Below, one piece after another: positions 1 to 9,166 of a stretch of 34,671 bases of DNA. Position numbers and translations under genes: made by a program. The stretch is taken from positions 1 to 34,671 of the forward strand of contig JAJDBG010000055.1 of the NCBI GenBank assembly GCA_029261475.1. The letters are read 5' to 3'. The notes below the pieces were generated by a model. That model saw only the letters and a program-made list of their open reading frames with translations, searched no databases and was not told the DNA's origin. Source of the DNA: Nitrospinaceae bacterium (GTDB taxonomy: Bacteria > Nitrospinota > Nitrospinia > Nitrospinales > VA-1). Positions within the stretch are counted from its first letter, which is position 1. The number at the start of each line of letters is the position of its first letter.

Positions 1-770
1 GTTTTTTCGCGCTCTAATAGCATGATGCGACCGGCTTCCAGTGCCAAAACAGAGGCTTTGCCCTGAATCATGCCTTCGAGGGTTTCTGGGCCAACACCGG
101 GGCTGTCGTAACGATAGTCTTGATGGCTTCGACTCACCTTCACCACCACTGCTTTTTGAACCAGCTTGCAACCTCTTTCTATGGCTCGATTGGTGCCCTC
201 AACAGCTTCGACGGCAACAACGACCCGGTCTTTTACAATGAGCGTTTGCCCAATTTCCATATCGGCGAGTTTTTGCGCAATGGGCAGACCGAACTGGATG
301 TCTTTCATCTCTTCTTCACTGGGCTGTCTTGAGGTGAGGGTAGCTTTGGCAGGAAAAATTTCGGGCATGTATTCCCTTTGATCGAGCAGTCGCAAGTTCT
401 CTTTATCCAATTCTTCAATCACAGCTTCCATCAATACCTTATCCTCGCGGCTTTTCAGGTTCTTGATGATTCTCAGACTTCGGAGATCAAACAATTGAGG
501 TCGGAAGATAACGCTTTTATCCACCTTGCCAAGAATAATCAGGTCGCGAACTTGTTCTTTCTTCAGGGTCTTAAATATCTTGTCCAGTTTTCCGACACCG
601 ATACAGTAGCTCTTTTCCACATAAGGTTCCAGATCAGCCTGGATTTTTGGGGTGAAGGCAATGGCGAGGATTTTGAGTCCGGCATTTTTCGCTTTTTGAG
701 CAAAATAAAGGGGAACTTCCCCGGCCCCGGCAATCAAGCCCGTCAGTTCTGGCACAGTGGTCGAACTCAT
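1..770 (-). CDS. lpxI: UDP-2,3-diacylglucosamine pyrophosphatase LpxI (partial, 3' end cut)
   Basis: LpxI hydrolyses UDP-2,3-diacylglucosamine to lipid X (2,3-diacylglucosamine-1-phosphate) in the cytoplasm, the step after LpxD in lipid A synthesis; it replaces LpxH in many non-enteric bacteria. About 256 residues are visible and the gene runs off the left edge, so it is nearly full length for a family of about 270-290. The N-terminus LTGLIAGAGEVPLYFAQKA and the C-terminal block GPETLEGMIQGKA...LALEAGRIMLLE are typical of the family (DUF1009). The start is the ATG at 770, because translation from the identical ATG at 811 stops after 14 codons. No clear ribosome binding site precedes 770, and the start region is a tandem duplication (see 757-823). 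It is the last visible gene of the bamA-to-lpxI run. Confidence 0.85.
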   Translation of the reverse strand, partial: MSSTTVPELTGLIAGAGEVPLYFAQKAKNAGLKILAIAFTPKIQADLEPYVEKSYCIGVGKLDKIFKTLKKEQVRDLIILGKVDKSVIFRPQLFDLRSLRIIKNLKSREDKVLMEAVIEELDKENLRLLDQREYMPEIFPAKATLTSRQPSEEEMKDIQFGLPIAQKLADMEIGQTLIVKDRVVVAVEAVEGTNRAIERGCKLVQKAVVVKVSRSHQDYRYDSPGVGPETLEGMIQGKASVLALEAGRIMLLEREK

Positions 771-823
771 AGTAACAAACGTTTCAAATAGGGAGCGGTG
801 GTCGAACTCATAACAACAAACGT
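757..823 (-). repeat. Imperfect 41-bp tandem duplication of the lpxI start region, creating a 14-codon leader ORF
   Basis: Positions 757-782 and 798-823 are 26-nt copies with two mismatches, offset by 41 bp. Each contains ATGAGTTCGACCAC on the minus strand. The upstream copy opens a reading frame at 811 reading MSSTTAPYLKRLLL, whose TGA stop (769-767) overlaps the lpxI ATG (770-768) as ATGA. That geometry would allow translational coupling from the leader to lpxI. The copies are seen directly; any regulatory role is inference. Confidence 0.8.
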
Positions 824-872
824 CCAATAACAGGGGGGATTTCGGGGGCTGTAGGATTCCCCGGGTTTGAGC

Positions 873-1841
873 TTATTTAGCCGAGCGGTTCTTGTTAAAA
901 TGCTCAAGAATTTCCAATGCAATTTCCAGAGAATACAATTCTTCTGCCACTCCCACTTGCCGTGGACTGCCGTTTTTCAAACAATCAATGAAATGCTGGA
1001 GTTCCAGTTTGAGTGGATTCTCCTTATGAACAAAAATTCGCTCAACTAAGGACTCTTGCTTATAACGCAAGCTTCCCTTGCTCACTTCATGCTCAGATGA
1101 AGATTTTCTATGCACGTAAATTTCCTGATCGGTGTAGTCCAGCTTGACGTAGGAATCTTTTTGCGTAACTGATAAGGTACGCTCTTTATTTTGGGAAGCC
1201 CTGCTTGCAAGAATATTGGCAATGCACCCGTTCTCGAACTCAATTTGCGCAGAGACGAGATCGTCTTTCTTGGTAAATACCGAAGTACCCACCACAGCCA
1301 TACGTTTGACTTTGGAACGAACGATATTCAATGCAATATCAATGTCGTGGATCATCAAATCGAGCACAACACCATCGTCTTTGATGCGATCGGTGAAGGG
1401 GCTCATTCGCTTGCATTCCAGAAAAATAGGGTCTGTAACGATTTTGGATAATTCCTGCACCGCGCCATTGAAACGCTCGACATGCCCTATATGCAACACA
1501 AGATTTTTTTTAATGGAAATATCAAATAATTCTTTAGCGTCTTTAAGGTTATTCGCGCAGGGTTTTTCCAAAAGAACATGGATACCAGCGTTGAGAAAAT
1601 CTCGTGCCACTTCAAAATGCATATGAGTAGGTACTGCCACGACCACAGCGTCAACCAGGTGGAATAACTCACGGTAATCGGAAAAATGCGGAACCCTGTA
1701 ACGCTCGGCCATATCCTTGACACGCTCTGGGTTAACATCAGAAATACCAGATACCTGCACACCAGACAATTCAGAAAGAACCCCTACATGGTATTCTCCC
1801 ATTCGGCCAACACCCACCACACCTACTTTTACATCATTCAT
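873..1841 (-). CDS. Gfo/Idh/MocA-family NAD(P)-dependent oxidoreductase next to lpxA
   Basis: 322 aa, the normal size for a Gfo/Idh/MocA sugar oxidoreductase. The Rossmann nucleotide-binding motif GVGRMG is at residues 10-15, followed by the LEKPCANN block (the EKP motif contributes to catalysis in the family) and the DLMIHDIDIA segment in the C-terminal substrate domain. The ATG at 1841 overlaps the lpxA stop by one base (TAATG), so the two are translationally coupled. In Acidithiobacillus ferrooxidans a member of this family (GnnA) beside lpxA oxidises UDP-GlcNAc on the way to UDP-GlcNAc3N, giving amide-linked lipid A acyl chains. A GnnA-like role is therefore plausible, but the partner aminotransferase GnnB is not visible. 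A different sugar substrate cannot be excluded. Confidence 0.8.
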   Translation of the reverse strand: MNDVKVGVVGVGRMGEYHVGVLSELSGVQVSGISDVNPERVKDMAERYRVPHFSDYRELFHLVDAVVVAVPTHMHFEVARDFLNAGIHVLLEKPCANNLKDAKELFDISIKKNLVLHIGHVERFNGAVQELSKIVTDPIFLECKRMSPFTDRIKDDGVVLDLMIHDIDIALNIVRSKVKRMAVVGTSVFTKKDDLVSAQIEFENGCIANILASRASQNKERTLSVTQKDSYVKLDYTDQEIYVHRKSSSEHEVSKGSLRYKQESLVERIFVHKENPLKLELQHFIDCLKNGSPRQVGVAEELYSLEIALEILEHFNKNRSAK

Positions 1842-2617
1842 TATTTGGTAATTCCCCGCTTGGAATGGTTGATAAAATCAATAAGATAGCTGATTTCTTC
1901 CCCAGAATCAATTTGAGCCTTCATTGCCTCGACGGCTTGGCCCGTATTCAAATCCTGCTGTTTCAGAATTTTCACGGCTTGTTTTAGAGCAGATCGCGTC
2001 TTTGGAGGGAATTGATTTCTTCGCAATCCAACAGAATTGATCCCCACCAGCCGTGGCGGCCTACCTTCCACCAATGAGAAAGGTAAAATATCCTGAGTGA
2101 TTGCAGTGACACCACCGATCATGGCAAACTTTCCAATTCGCACAAATTGATGGACACCAGTCAAACCAGAAACGAACGCTCCCTCGCCAATGACGATATG
2201 ACCCGACAGGCCAACCCCGTTGACAAGGATAACACGATCTTCCAGAACACAATCGTGAGCGACATGGGCATAAGCCATCAACATGCAATTGGCACCCAAA
2301 CGAGTAACACCGTTCTCTACACCAGAACGATTGACAGTCACATACTCTCGCAATACGCTTTTTTCCCCGATTTCTACTCTCGACGGAATATCGCGATCAA
2401 AACCCATGATTTGCGGATCGCCACCAATAGCCGCGCCATGGCTCACTTCACAGTGAGCCCCTAAAACTGTGCCTGAGTGGATGATAACACTGGTTCCAAT
2501 TTTTACATGGTCACCAACGACTGCGCCAGACTCGATCACACTGAACGGTCCGACAGCAACATCTGCCCCCAATTGGGCTGTGGAATGAATTTGAGCTGTG
2601 GGGTGAATGGAGTTCAT
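1841..2617 (-). CDS. lpxA: Acyl-ACP--UDP-N-acetylglucosamine O-acyltransferase LpxA
   Basis: First committed enzyme of lipid A synthesis; transfers a 3-hydroxyacyl chain from ACP to UDP-GlcNAc in the cytoplasm. 258 aa (E. coli 262). The N-terminal two thirds is a left-handed beta-helix of hexapeptide repeats. The catalytic His lies in AHVAHDC (His121, equivalent to E. coli His125), followed by GLTGVHQFVRIG and a helical C-terminus. Gly169 aligns with E. coli Gly173, the hydrocarbon-ruler residue that permits a C14 chain, so a long acyl donor is predicted (inference). It overlaps the downstream oxidoreductase by one base. A gap of about 190 bp separates it from fabZ; no gene is visible there. 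Confidence 0.95.
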   Translation of the reverse strand: MNSIHPTAQIHSTAQLGADVAVGPFSVIESGAVVGDHVKIGTSVIIHSGTVLGAHCEVSHGAAIGGDPQIMGFDRDIPSRVEIGEKSVLREYVTVNRSGVENGVTRLGANCMLMAYAHVAHDCVLEDRVILVNGVGLSGHIVIGEGAFVSGLTGVHQFVRIGKFAMIGGVTAITQDILPFSLVEGRPPRLVGINSVGLRRNQFPPKTRSALKQAVKILKQQDLNTGQAVEAMKAQIDSGEEISYLIDFINHSKRGITK

Positions 2618-2809
2618 CTAATTTTAAACATATCGACCATAACCTGTGAACGAACAGGCAATGCATCGCGCAGTGTTTTTTCTACTTTTTCACAAATACA
2701 AATATCATTTTGCACAACGAGGCTGGGCTGTGCGAAACCTGATAAAGGGGTATTTTCAATCAAAGCAAAAGAAAAATAATTGTTTCAAAATTCAACAATC
2801 GATCGATTC

Positions 2810-3241
2810 TCAGTCTTTACCCGCCATAGCTTGCAGTGTGCATTCTGCGGCGAGTTCTTCTCCAACAAAAGCCTTGGCCTGAAAGCGGAACAAAGTCCCG
2901 CGTTGTTTGATTTTTTCCAGCTCCATACGCAGTTGGTCACCAGGAACGACAGGACGACGAAACTTCGCACCATCGATTCCCGTGAAAAATACAGAACCCT
3001 GGCCTTCTTTTTTCAAACAACGTAAAGCAAGGATGCAACCCGTCTGCGCCATAGCTTCAATGATCAACACACCCGGCATCACGGGAAATTCCGGGAAATG
3101 ACCTTGAAAGAAGGGCTCATTCGCCGTCACGCTTTTTATAGCTACGATTCGTGTTTCCCAATCGCTCTCGATCACCCGATCCACCAACAACATAGGGTAG
3201 CGATGTGGAATGACTTTTTTTATTTCAACAAGATCCATCAT
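2810..3241 (-). CDS. fabZ: 3-hydroxyacyl-ACP dehydratase FabZ
   Basis: Dehydrates 3-hydroxyacyl-ACP in fatty acid synthesis and shares its substrate pool with LpxA, the usual reason for their linkage. From the ATG at 3241 the protein has 143 aa and opens MMDLVEIKKVIPHRYPMLLV. The catalytic pair is His48 in QGHFPEFPVMPG and Glu62 in IIEAMAQ. The frame is open further, to a GTG at 3268, but GGAG lies 9 nt before 3241 and the family normally begins just before the PHRYP motif, so I chose 3241. The gene lies about 50 bp downstream of the skp-like gene. lpxD, often found between skp and fabZ, is absent here. Confidence 0.95.
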   Translation of the reverse strand: MMDLVEIKKVIPHRYPMLLVDRVIESDWETRIVAIKSVTANEPFFQGHFPEFPVMPGVLIIEAMAQTGCILALRCLKKEGQGSVFFTGIDGAKFRRPVVPGDQLRMELEKIKQRGTLFRFQAKAFVGEELAAECTLQAMAGKD

Positions 3242-3292
3242 TTGCAAGTTCTCCAAAATCTGCAACACATATAAGTTCCCTTATAGAGAAAC

Positions 3293-3835
3293 TTATTTAG
3301 CACCATACATCTTATCGTAAACACGTACAGCGGCTGAAGTAATGTCTTTTCCATCATCAGAATAGAGAACAGCCTTCTTTTCGAGAATCATTGTGAAATT
3401 TTTCTCTTTGCCGACTTTCCTCAAAACCGTGACCATTTTTTTGATCAAGGCTTCTGTCATTTCTTTTTCTTTTGCGCTGAACTCTTCGCTCTTGTCTTTA
3501 ACATAACGCTGAAAATCGCGTCGTTCTGCTCGAAATTTTTCCTCTTTTTCCTTTTTCAGAGAAGGATCAAGCACCATGCTTTGCTTGTTAATGTCCTCAA
3601 GCATCTGAGCAATGCTTCTTTCCCTTGCAGATATAATCAGTTGCTCTTGCTCGAACTCTTTTTTGAATGCCTCAGACTTTTCCTTCCACTCCTTTGTTTC
3701 CGACAGGGCTTTTTGCAAATCTATAAACCCCGTCCTTCCCTCAGCAAACGCTGTGCCTGAAAATAAGGCGACCAGGAAAATGGATAAAATGAGGAGACTT
3801 GATTTTTTGAATACTCGAAATTGTCTTAGCAACAT
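3293..3835 (-). CDS. Skp/OmpH-family periplasmic chaperone
   Basis: Skp/OmpH proteins are periplasmic holdases that carry unfolded outer membrane proteins to the BAM complex. From the ATG at 3835 the protein has 180 aa: a basic start and hydrophobic signal peptide ending ...LFSGTAFA at about residue 31, then GRTGFIDLQKALSETKEW, the conserved N-terminal strand of the family. A long charged coiled coil follows (about residues 50-135), and a C-terminal strand pair. The frame extends upstream to 3898, but GAGAGG directly precedes 3835 and the signal peptide begins there. It lies downstream of bamA after a gap of about 250 bp, which may hold its own promoter. Confidence 0.9.
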   Translation of the reverse strand: MLLRQFRVFKKSSLLILSIFLVALFSGTAFAEGRTGFIDLQKALSETKEWKEKSEAFKKEFEQEQLIISARERSIAQMLEDINKQSMVLDPSLKKEKEEKFRAERRDFQRYVKDKSEEFSAKEKEMTEALIKKMVTVLRKVGKEKNFTMILEKKAVLYSDDGKDITSAAVRVYDKMYGAK

Positions 3836-3933
3836 GGTTCCTCTCAAAAATTTTCGATTTGAAGTGTCCTGGACGGCGAGAGTGACTACCGCAGGCATAA
3901 ATTATGTCGGTGAAATGGACAACCTGTATACCA

Positions 3934-3963
3934 TTCTATGTTATCAAAGGGGGGTACATCAAA
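3934..3963 (-). promoter_or_regulatory. Possible sigma70 promoter for the skp-fabZ-lpxA genes
   Basis: On the minus strand TTGATG (3963-3958) and TAGAAT (3939-3934) are 18 bp apart, about 100 bp before the skp-like start. The match is modest; its only support is the long bamA-skp gap. Confidence 0.3.
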
Positions 3964-4088
3964 GATTTTTTTAAATACCCTTGGAGGGAATTCAATCGTC
4001 TACAGGATCTCAAGCACTCGTTGGGCATTGAGCGTTCTAAATATTAACCAGGCAATCTTTAAAACCCCACAGGCATTTCCAACTGCTC

Positions 4089-6374
4089 TTAAAATGCACT
4101 TCCTGCAGAGAAGTGGAATTCTGCCGGTTTCTCGCCTTGTTTCTGATCCAGCTTGATTCCGTAAGCAAAACCCACAGGACCAAAAGGACTGATGAAACGT
4201 ACGCCCACACCAATACTGGAACGCAGTTTGCCAAAATCAATGGAACCAGCAGTGTTCTGAAGACTCGCTCCATCCCCAAAGACGTTGCCTTGATCATAAA
4301 ATAGAAATCCGCGAAATCCTTTTGTGAAAGGATACTGCAGTTCAAGATTGAGTAAAACCGATTGACTGCCGCCGATCGGGTTTCCAGAAGCATCTTTTGG
4401 CCCAACATCTCTAATGGTAAAACCACGCAAACTAGAGGGACCACCCATAAAATAGTTTTCGAAAATTGGCAAGTCATCGTCATTGTAACCATCAGCCCAA
4501 CTGGCTTCGGCGTGGATCGCTCCTACGAGCTTGCCTATCACTGGCCGATAGTAAGTCACTTCATAACCCGCCTTTAGAAAGTCGCTTCCCCCAAGCACAC
4601 TTCCTGCAAAATCAAATTTTAAAACATGCCTCCAACCGGTCGAAGGATTCAGGAAATCATCCCTTGAATCGTAAACATAAGACGGAGCAATTCTGCTGGT
4701 GGTCCGATTTTGATTCTTCAGAAAACTTGTCTCCAAAGCTGTGTCGACGCCACTGACTTTTACATTCTCAAGACCGTAACGAACGGCAATCGATTCGTAT
4801 TCGCTAATGTTTTTTCCGAATCGTATCCCCCCACCCCGGTTTCTGGACCTGAAACTGAAGAAGTCTGTATCTGTATTAAAAAGATCGATTCCCGCCAGAA
4901 TATTGGAGTCGAAAATACGCGGATCAGTAAACGAAAGATTGAAATCGCTTCTCAATGACGAGAGGTTCGTGCTAAAGACCATTTTCTGACCCCGACCCAA
5001 AAAGTTGTCCTGGGAAATTGAGGCGTTGAAAATAAGGTTCTCTGTAGAACTGAACCCGGCTCCTACGCTGATGGACCCCGTAGGTTGTTCTGCAACTGTA
5101 GCCGTTATATCAATGAGATCTTTTTCTTTACCACGGTGTGTGTCGACTTTAACATCTGCAAAATAACGTGTGTTGTTGAGTCTCTGCTTACTTCGTTTTA
5201 ATTTATCGCTGTCGAATAATTCGCCTTCTTTCAAGCGAAATTCACGTCGAATGACATTGTCTCGTGTACGCGTGTTTCCAATGAGTGATATTTCGCCAAC
5301 ATAAACTTTACGACCCTTGTCGATCTCAAAACTCAAGTCAACAGTGTTCGTTGTAGTATCTTCCTTAGCCAGGGGATTTACATCTGCGTAGGCATAGCCT
5401 TCTTTGGAATAAAGTTCTGAAACACTTAGAACATCTTCACGTATTTGCGACAAGTTATAAACATCTGAAGCTTTACTAACGATAGCCTTACGAATATCAG
5501 CTTCAGATATATTGTCGTTGCCCTTGATATCAATTTTTCCAATCTTGAACTGCGGACCTTCTTCAACAGGCACAACGATGTAAATGGCTTTGTCTTTTTG
5601 GTTGATATCTATGCGAGGCTCAAGAACGCGAACTTTGATATAGCCATGGTCCTGATAATAAGCCTCAATACGGAAGGTATCGAGCTTCAACAAATCTTTC
5701 TTGTAAATTCCCGACTCATCCAGCCAGGAATACCAGGATTCTTCGCTGGTCTCCATTTGCTTTCTAAGTTCTTTGTCCGTGAACCTTTTATTACCAACGA
5801 AACGGATTTTTTGGATCCCAACTTTGTCACCACGCTTAATATTTACCAGCAGATTAACTAGGTTGTCTTTGGTCGGCGTTGTATTGATAGTTATTTCGGC
5901 AAAGAAATACCCTTTTTCTCTATAGTATTCGGTGATCGTGGTAACGGTCTCGTTCAATAAATGCTGATGAAAGGTTTCCCCCTGTTTGAGAAAATCCTTG
6001 ATCTTTCTCCAAACCTCAACAGTATCAACCTGGCTGTCTCCTGCAATACGAATTTCCCCAATGGATAAAATTTCCTCCACCTTGAAAAGAACTTCTATGC
6101 CACCAGCTACGGGAAAAGTTTCCACTCGAACGTCTTTGAACTGCCCCAGACTATAAATCTCCTCAATATCCAGACGCACTCGTTGTTGTGAGATCGGCTC
6201 ACCCACTTTGGACTTGATGTAATAGTGGATGGTCGAGGATTCCACACGCTTGTTCCCAACGATCTTGATAGAACGAATGATATCACCACCATCCATCGCA
6301 TAAATCGCAGGGATGGGTTGGAATAGGAAAAGAAATAGGAGGAGAAAGTGTAGTTTTCTAAAAAATAGGGGCAT
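4089..6374 (-). CDS. bamA: Outer membrane protein assembly factor BamA
   Basis: Central subunit of the outer membrane beta-barrel assembly machine. 761 aa, close to the usual ~800. A signal peptide (residues 1 to about 26, ending AIYA) precedes five POTRA domains, each opening with a strand such as IRSIKIVGNKRV, IGEIRIAGDSQV, IQKIRFVGNKRF, IGKIDIKGNDNI and VGEISLIGNTRT. The beta-barrel follows from about residue 430 and includes the loop 6 motif SSLRGF. The protein ends in an aromatic residue (GSAF), as expected of a C-terminal beta-signal. No clear Shine-Dalgarno sequence precedes the ATG at 6374. The upstream gene, clpC, is separated by a terminator. Confidence 0.96.
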   Translation of the reverse strand: MPLFFRKLHFLLLFLFLFQPIPAIYAMDGGDIIRSIKIVGNKRVESSTIHYYIKSKVGEPISQQRVRLDIEEIYSLGQFKDVRVETFPVAGGIEVLFKVEEILSIGEIRIAGDSQVDTVEVWRKIKDFLKQGETFHQHLLNETVTTITEYYREKGYFFAEITINTTPTKDNLVNLLVNIKRGDKVGIQKIRFVGNKRFTDKELRKQMETSEESWYSWLDESGIYKKDLLKLDTFRIEAYYQDHGYIKVRVLEPRIDINQKDKAIYIVVPVEEGPQFKIGKIDIKGNDNISEADIRKAIVSKASDVYNLSQIREDVLSVSELYSKEGYAYADVNPLAKEDTTTNTVDLSFEIDKGRKVYVGEISLIGNTRTRDNVIRREFRLKEGELFDSDKLKRSKQRLNNTRYFADVKVDTHRGKEKDLIDITATVAEQPTGSISVGAGFSSTENLIFNASISQDNFLGRGQKMVFSTNLSSLRSDFNLSFTDPRIFDSNILAGIDLFNTDTDFFSFRSRNRGGGIRFGKNISEYESIAVRYGLENVKVSGVDTALETSFLKNQNRTTSRIAPSYVYDSRDDFLNPSTGWRHVLKFDFAGSVLGGSDFLKAGYEVTYYRPVIGKLVGAIHAEASWADGYNDDDLPIFENYFMGGPSSLRGFTIRDVGPKDASGNPIGGSQSVLLNLELQYPFTKGFRGFLFYDQGNVFGDGASLQNTAGSIDFGKLRSSIGVGVRFISPFGPVGFAYGIKLDQKQGEKPAEFHFSAGSAF

Positions 6375-6436
6375 TGAGTGAAACTATTTGTTATTAATTG
6401 AGTTATCGTACATTTTATAGCCTATTGAATTCAAGC

Positions 6437-6483
6437 AAAAAAAAAGCATCAGGCTTCTGAACCCTAACGGTTCAGGAGCCTGA
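6437..6483 (-). terminator. Rho-independent terminator after clpC
   Basis: Arms 6449-6463 and 6469-6483 pair at 14 of 15 positions around a 5-nt loop. On the minus strand the stem is followed by nine T residues (the A run at 6437-6445 on the plus strand). The position, 45 bp after the clpC stop and 54 bp before bamA, fits termination of clpC. Confidence 0.9.
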
Positions 6484-6527
6484 TACCTTTAAATATTTGA
6501 TTAAACGTCTTTTTTTTGAATTTTATA

Positions 6528-8954
6528 TCAAGCGTTTACAGTATCGCTCTTTTCAGTGAAAATAAGCTCATCTCCCTGCAGACTGGCCTCAATATGGCCT
6601 CCATCCTTAAAACGGCCTTTCAGCATTTCGTCAGAAAGGACATCTTCCAAGTACTTTTGCATGGCCCGTTTTAGAGGTCTCGCGCCAAAATTTTTGTCAT
6701 AACCTTTTTCAGCCAACCACTTTTTGGCACCATCGGTCATTTCCAAGGTGAGACCCTGTTGGATCAACTGCTCATTCAACAGTTGCAGGTTGATATCCAA
6801 AATCTCCACAATATGAGAGAGAGTCAGAGGACGGAACACAACCGTCTCGCTGATACGATTCAAAAACTCGGGATTGAAGGTTTTTCGCAGATCCTGCTTC
6901 AATTCCTTTTGCATCTTGTCGTAGTTCATCTCGTTGCTATCATTATGAAAGCCCAAAGAAGACCCCTTATCCAACATTCGTGAACTGATGTTGGAGGTCA
7001 AGATGATGACGGTATTCTTAAAGTCAATTATCCTGCCGTAGCTGTCTGTCAACCTTCCCTCATCCATGATTTGCAACAAAAGATGGAACACATCAGGGTT
7101 GGCTTTTTCAAGCTCGTCAAAAAGAATGACCGAATAAGGTTTTCTACGTACTTTTTCCGTCAACTGACCGCCTTCCTCATAACCGACGTAGCCGGGAGGG
7201 GCTCCTGTCAAACGGGAGACATTGAATTTTTCCATGTACTCGGACATATCGAGTCGAATCAAGGCATCCGCATTGCCAAACATAAAATCTGCCAATACAC
7301 GAGCCAATTCTGTTTTCCCGATCCCTGTGGGTCCAAGAAAAAGGAAGGTTCCAATCGGACGACGCATGTCTTTGAGGCCCGACCGCGACCGCCTGATAGC
7401 GCGGGCAATGACTTTGATAGCCTCGGACTGCCCAACAACTTTATTGGACAGTTCCTCTTCCATATTCATGAGGCGGATGCTTTCTTTTTCTTCAATACGC
7501 GACAGAGGTATCCCCGTCATGCTCGAAACAACTGCGGCGATGTCATCTTCTGTGATCGAAGGCTCTTCCTGATCTGTGCCCTCTTCCCACTCGGCACGCG
7601 CTTTTTCAAGTTTCTCGCGGAGTTCTTCTTCTTTGTCTCTAAGCTCTACGGCCTTCTCGAACTCCTGATTCTCTATGCGAATGGTTTTTTCACGCACCAA
7701 AGAATCCATATCCTTTTGAATCTCTCGCATCTCCGGCGACTGCGTCACCTTTCTAAGCCGCACACGCGATCCGGCTTCGTCGATCACGTCGATCGCTTTG
7801 TCAGGCAGGAATCGGTCGCTGATGTAACGATCAGAAAATCGAACCGCTGTGACAATCGCCTCATCCGTGATTTTCGCCTTATGATGCAATTCGTAAGGAA
7901 CTCTCAAGCCCTTTATAATTTCTACGGTCTCTTCCGCTGAAGGCGGGTTCACGACCACAGGCTGAAAACGACGCTCAAGAGCACCGTTTTTCTCGATGTA
8001 TTTGCGATATTCTTCCAACGTGGTCGCACCAATACATTGTATTTCACCGCGAGACAGAGCTGGCTTGAGCATATTTGAAGCATCTACCGAGCCTTCAGCC
8101 GCTCCAGCTCCTACTATCGTGTGCAATTCATCTATGAACAATATGATCTGCTGATTTTGCACGATTTCCTTCATGATGCCCTTCAATCGCGCTTCAAACT
8201 GACCCCGGTACTTGGTACCTGCAATGAGCGAACCTAAATCGAGCGAAACAACACGCTTGCCAAACAAAGTATCGGGCACTTCTTTTTCGATAACCATCTG
8301 CGCCAGACCTTCAACAATAGCCGTTTTGCCAACACCCGGCTCACCGATCAAAACAGGATTGTTTTTCGTTCGGCGACTGAGGATTTGAACCACTCGTTCT
8401 ATTTCTTTACTTCGCCCAATGATGGGATCGAGCTTACCTTCCAATGCCATTTTCGTTAAATCCCGGCTGAATTCATCCAAAGTCGGGGTTTTGCCAACTT
8501 CCTTGGCACCTTCGGTAGGTTCTTTAAACATTTCGACGATTTTTTCCTTCACATCATCGAAGAACAAACCAAAATTATTCAGAACTCTACAGGCAACGCC
8601 TTCTTTTTCCTTGAGCAATCCAAGCAAAAGATGCTCCGTACCTATGTAATTGTGGTTCAGTGATCTGGCCTCTTCGACAGCAAATTCCAAAACCTTTTTT
8701 GCTCGCGAAGTGAAGGGAATATCTCCAATGATCAAAGAATTGGAACTGCGAGGCAGATTTTTCTCCAATTCTTTTTTTAGTAACTCTACGTCCACTCCAG
8801 ATTTTTGAACGATAGCAACAGCAATGCCGCCGCCATCTTTTATCACGCCTTGTAATATATGCTCTGTCCCCAGATACTCATGCCGATAAAGTTCGGCTTC
8901 TTCTCTGGCGAGTATGATGACTTTTCGAGCTCGTTCCGTAAATCGCTTAAACAT
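6528..8954 (-). CDS. clpC: ATP-dependent Clp protease ATPase subunit ClpC
   Basis: Hsp100 AAA+ unfoldase that feeds substrates to ClpP. 808 aa, the standard ClpC length. In order: a double Clp-N repeat (about residues 5-145, starting FTERARKVI), AAA domain 1 with Walker A GEPGVGKT and Walker [10 protein letters not shown], a short coiled-coil middle region, AAA domain 2 with Walker A GPTGIGKT and Walker [10 protein letters not shown], and the D2-small domain ([17 protein letters not shown]). The short middle region separates ClpC from the disaggregase ClpB. AAGGA lies about 11 nt before the ATG. A promoter is proposed at 9101-9129. No ctsR, mcsA or mcsB neighbours are present, unlike in Firmicutes. 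Confidence 0.95.
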   Translation of the reverse strand: MFKRFTERARKVIILAREEAELYRHEYLGTEHILQGVIKDGGGIAVAIVQKSGVDVELLKKELEKNLPRSSNSLIIGDIPFTSRAKKVLEFAVEEARSLNHNYIGTEHLLLGLLKEKEGVACRVLNNFGLFFDDVKEKIVEMFKEPTEGAKEVGKTPTLDEFSRDLTKMALEGKLDPIIGRSKEIERVVQILSRRTKNNPVLIGEPGVGKTAIVEGLAQMVIEKEVPDTLFGKRVVSLDLGSLIAGTKYRGQFEARLKGIMKEIVQNQQIILFIDELHTIVGAGAAEGSVDASNMLKPALSRGEIQCIGATTLEEYRKYIEKNGALERRFQPVVVNPPSAEETVEIIKGLRVPYELHHKAKITDEAIVTAVRFSDRYISDRFLPDKAIDVIDEAGSRVRLRKVTQSPEMREIQKDMDSLVREKTIRIENQEFEKAVELRDKEEELREKLEKARAEWEEGTDQEEPSITEDDIAAVVSSMTGIPLSRIEEKESIRLMNMEEELSNKVVGQSEAIKVIARAIRRSRSGLKDMRRPIGTFLFLGPTGIGKTELARVLADFMFGNADALIRLDMSEYMEKFNVSRLTGAPPGYVGYEEGGQLTEKVRRKPYSVILFDELEKANPDVFHLLLQIMDEGRLTDSYGRIIDFKNTVIILTSNISSRMLDKGSSLGFHNDSNEMNYDKMQKELKQDLRKTFNPEFLNRISETVVFRPLTLSHIVEILDINLQLLNEQLIQQGLTLEMTDGAKKWLAEKGYDKNFGARPLKRAMQKYLEDVLSDEMLKGRFKDGGHIEASLQGDELIFTEKSDTVNA

Positions 8955-9100
8955 AACTGGATGTTCCTTGCAAAGAAGAAGATTATAATTCGGAATCGGG
9001 CCGACTTGGTCCGACTTAAAAGTACTATATACAAATGCAAAGGTAAACCTGCACCCTTCACATAATAACTTTCAATTGATCTTTGTCTGTATGAACTTCT

Positions 9101-9129
9101 ATTTTATGAGAATTTTTTGACCGTTACAA
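9101..9129 (-). promoter_or_regulatory. Putative sigma70 promoter of clpC
   Basis: TTGTAA (9129-9124) and TAAAAT (9106-9101) are spaced by exactly 17 bp on the minus strand, giving a leader of about 140 nt before clpC. No heat-shock operator (CIRCE or CtsR type) was recognised in 8955-9166. Confidence 0.45.
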
Positions 9130-9166
9130 CTTAAAATTACTTTAGATTCAATGAAGCTTCTGATTT

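Noticed and set aside
4037-4492. 151-codon minus-strand frame overlapping the bamA 3' end
   Set aside because: It is an out-of-frame reading of the BamA barrel region; the BamA frame has the recognisable motifs and C-terminal Phe.
7071-7940. 289-codon plus-strand frame opposite clpC
   Set aside because: It is fully antisense to a well-conserved AAA+ gene, has no ribosome binding site and reads as a codon-bias shadow.
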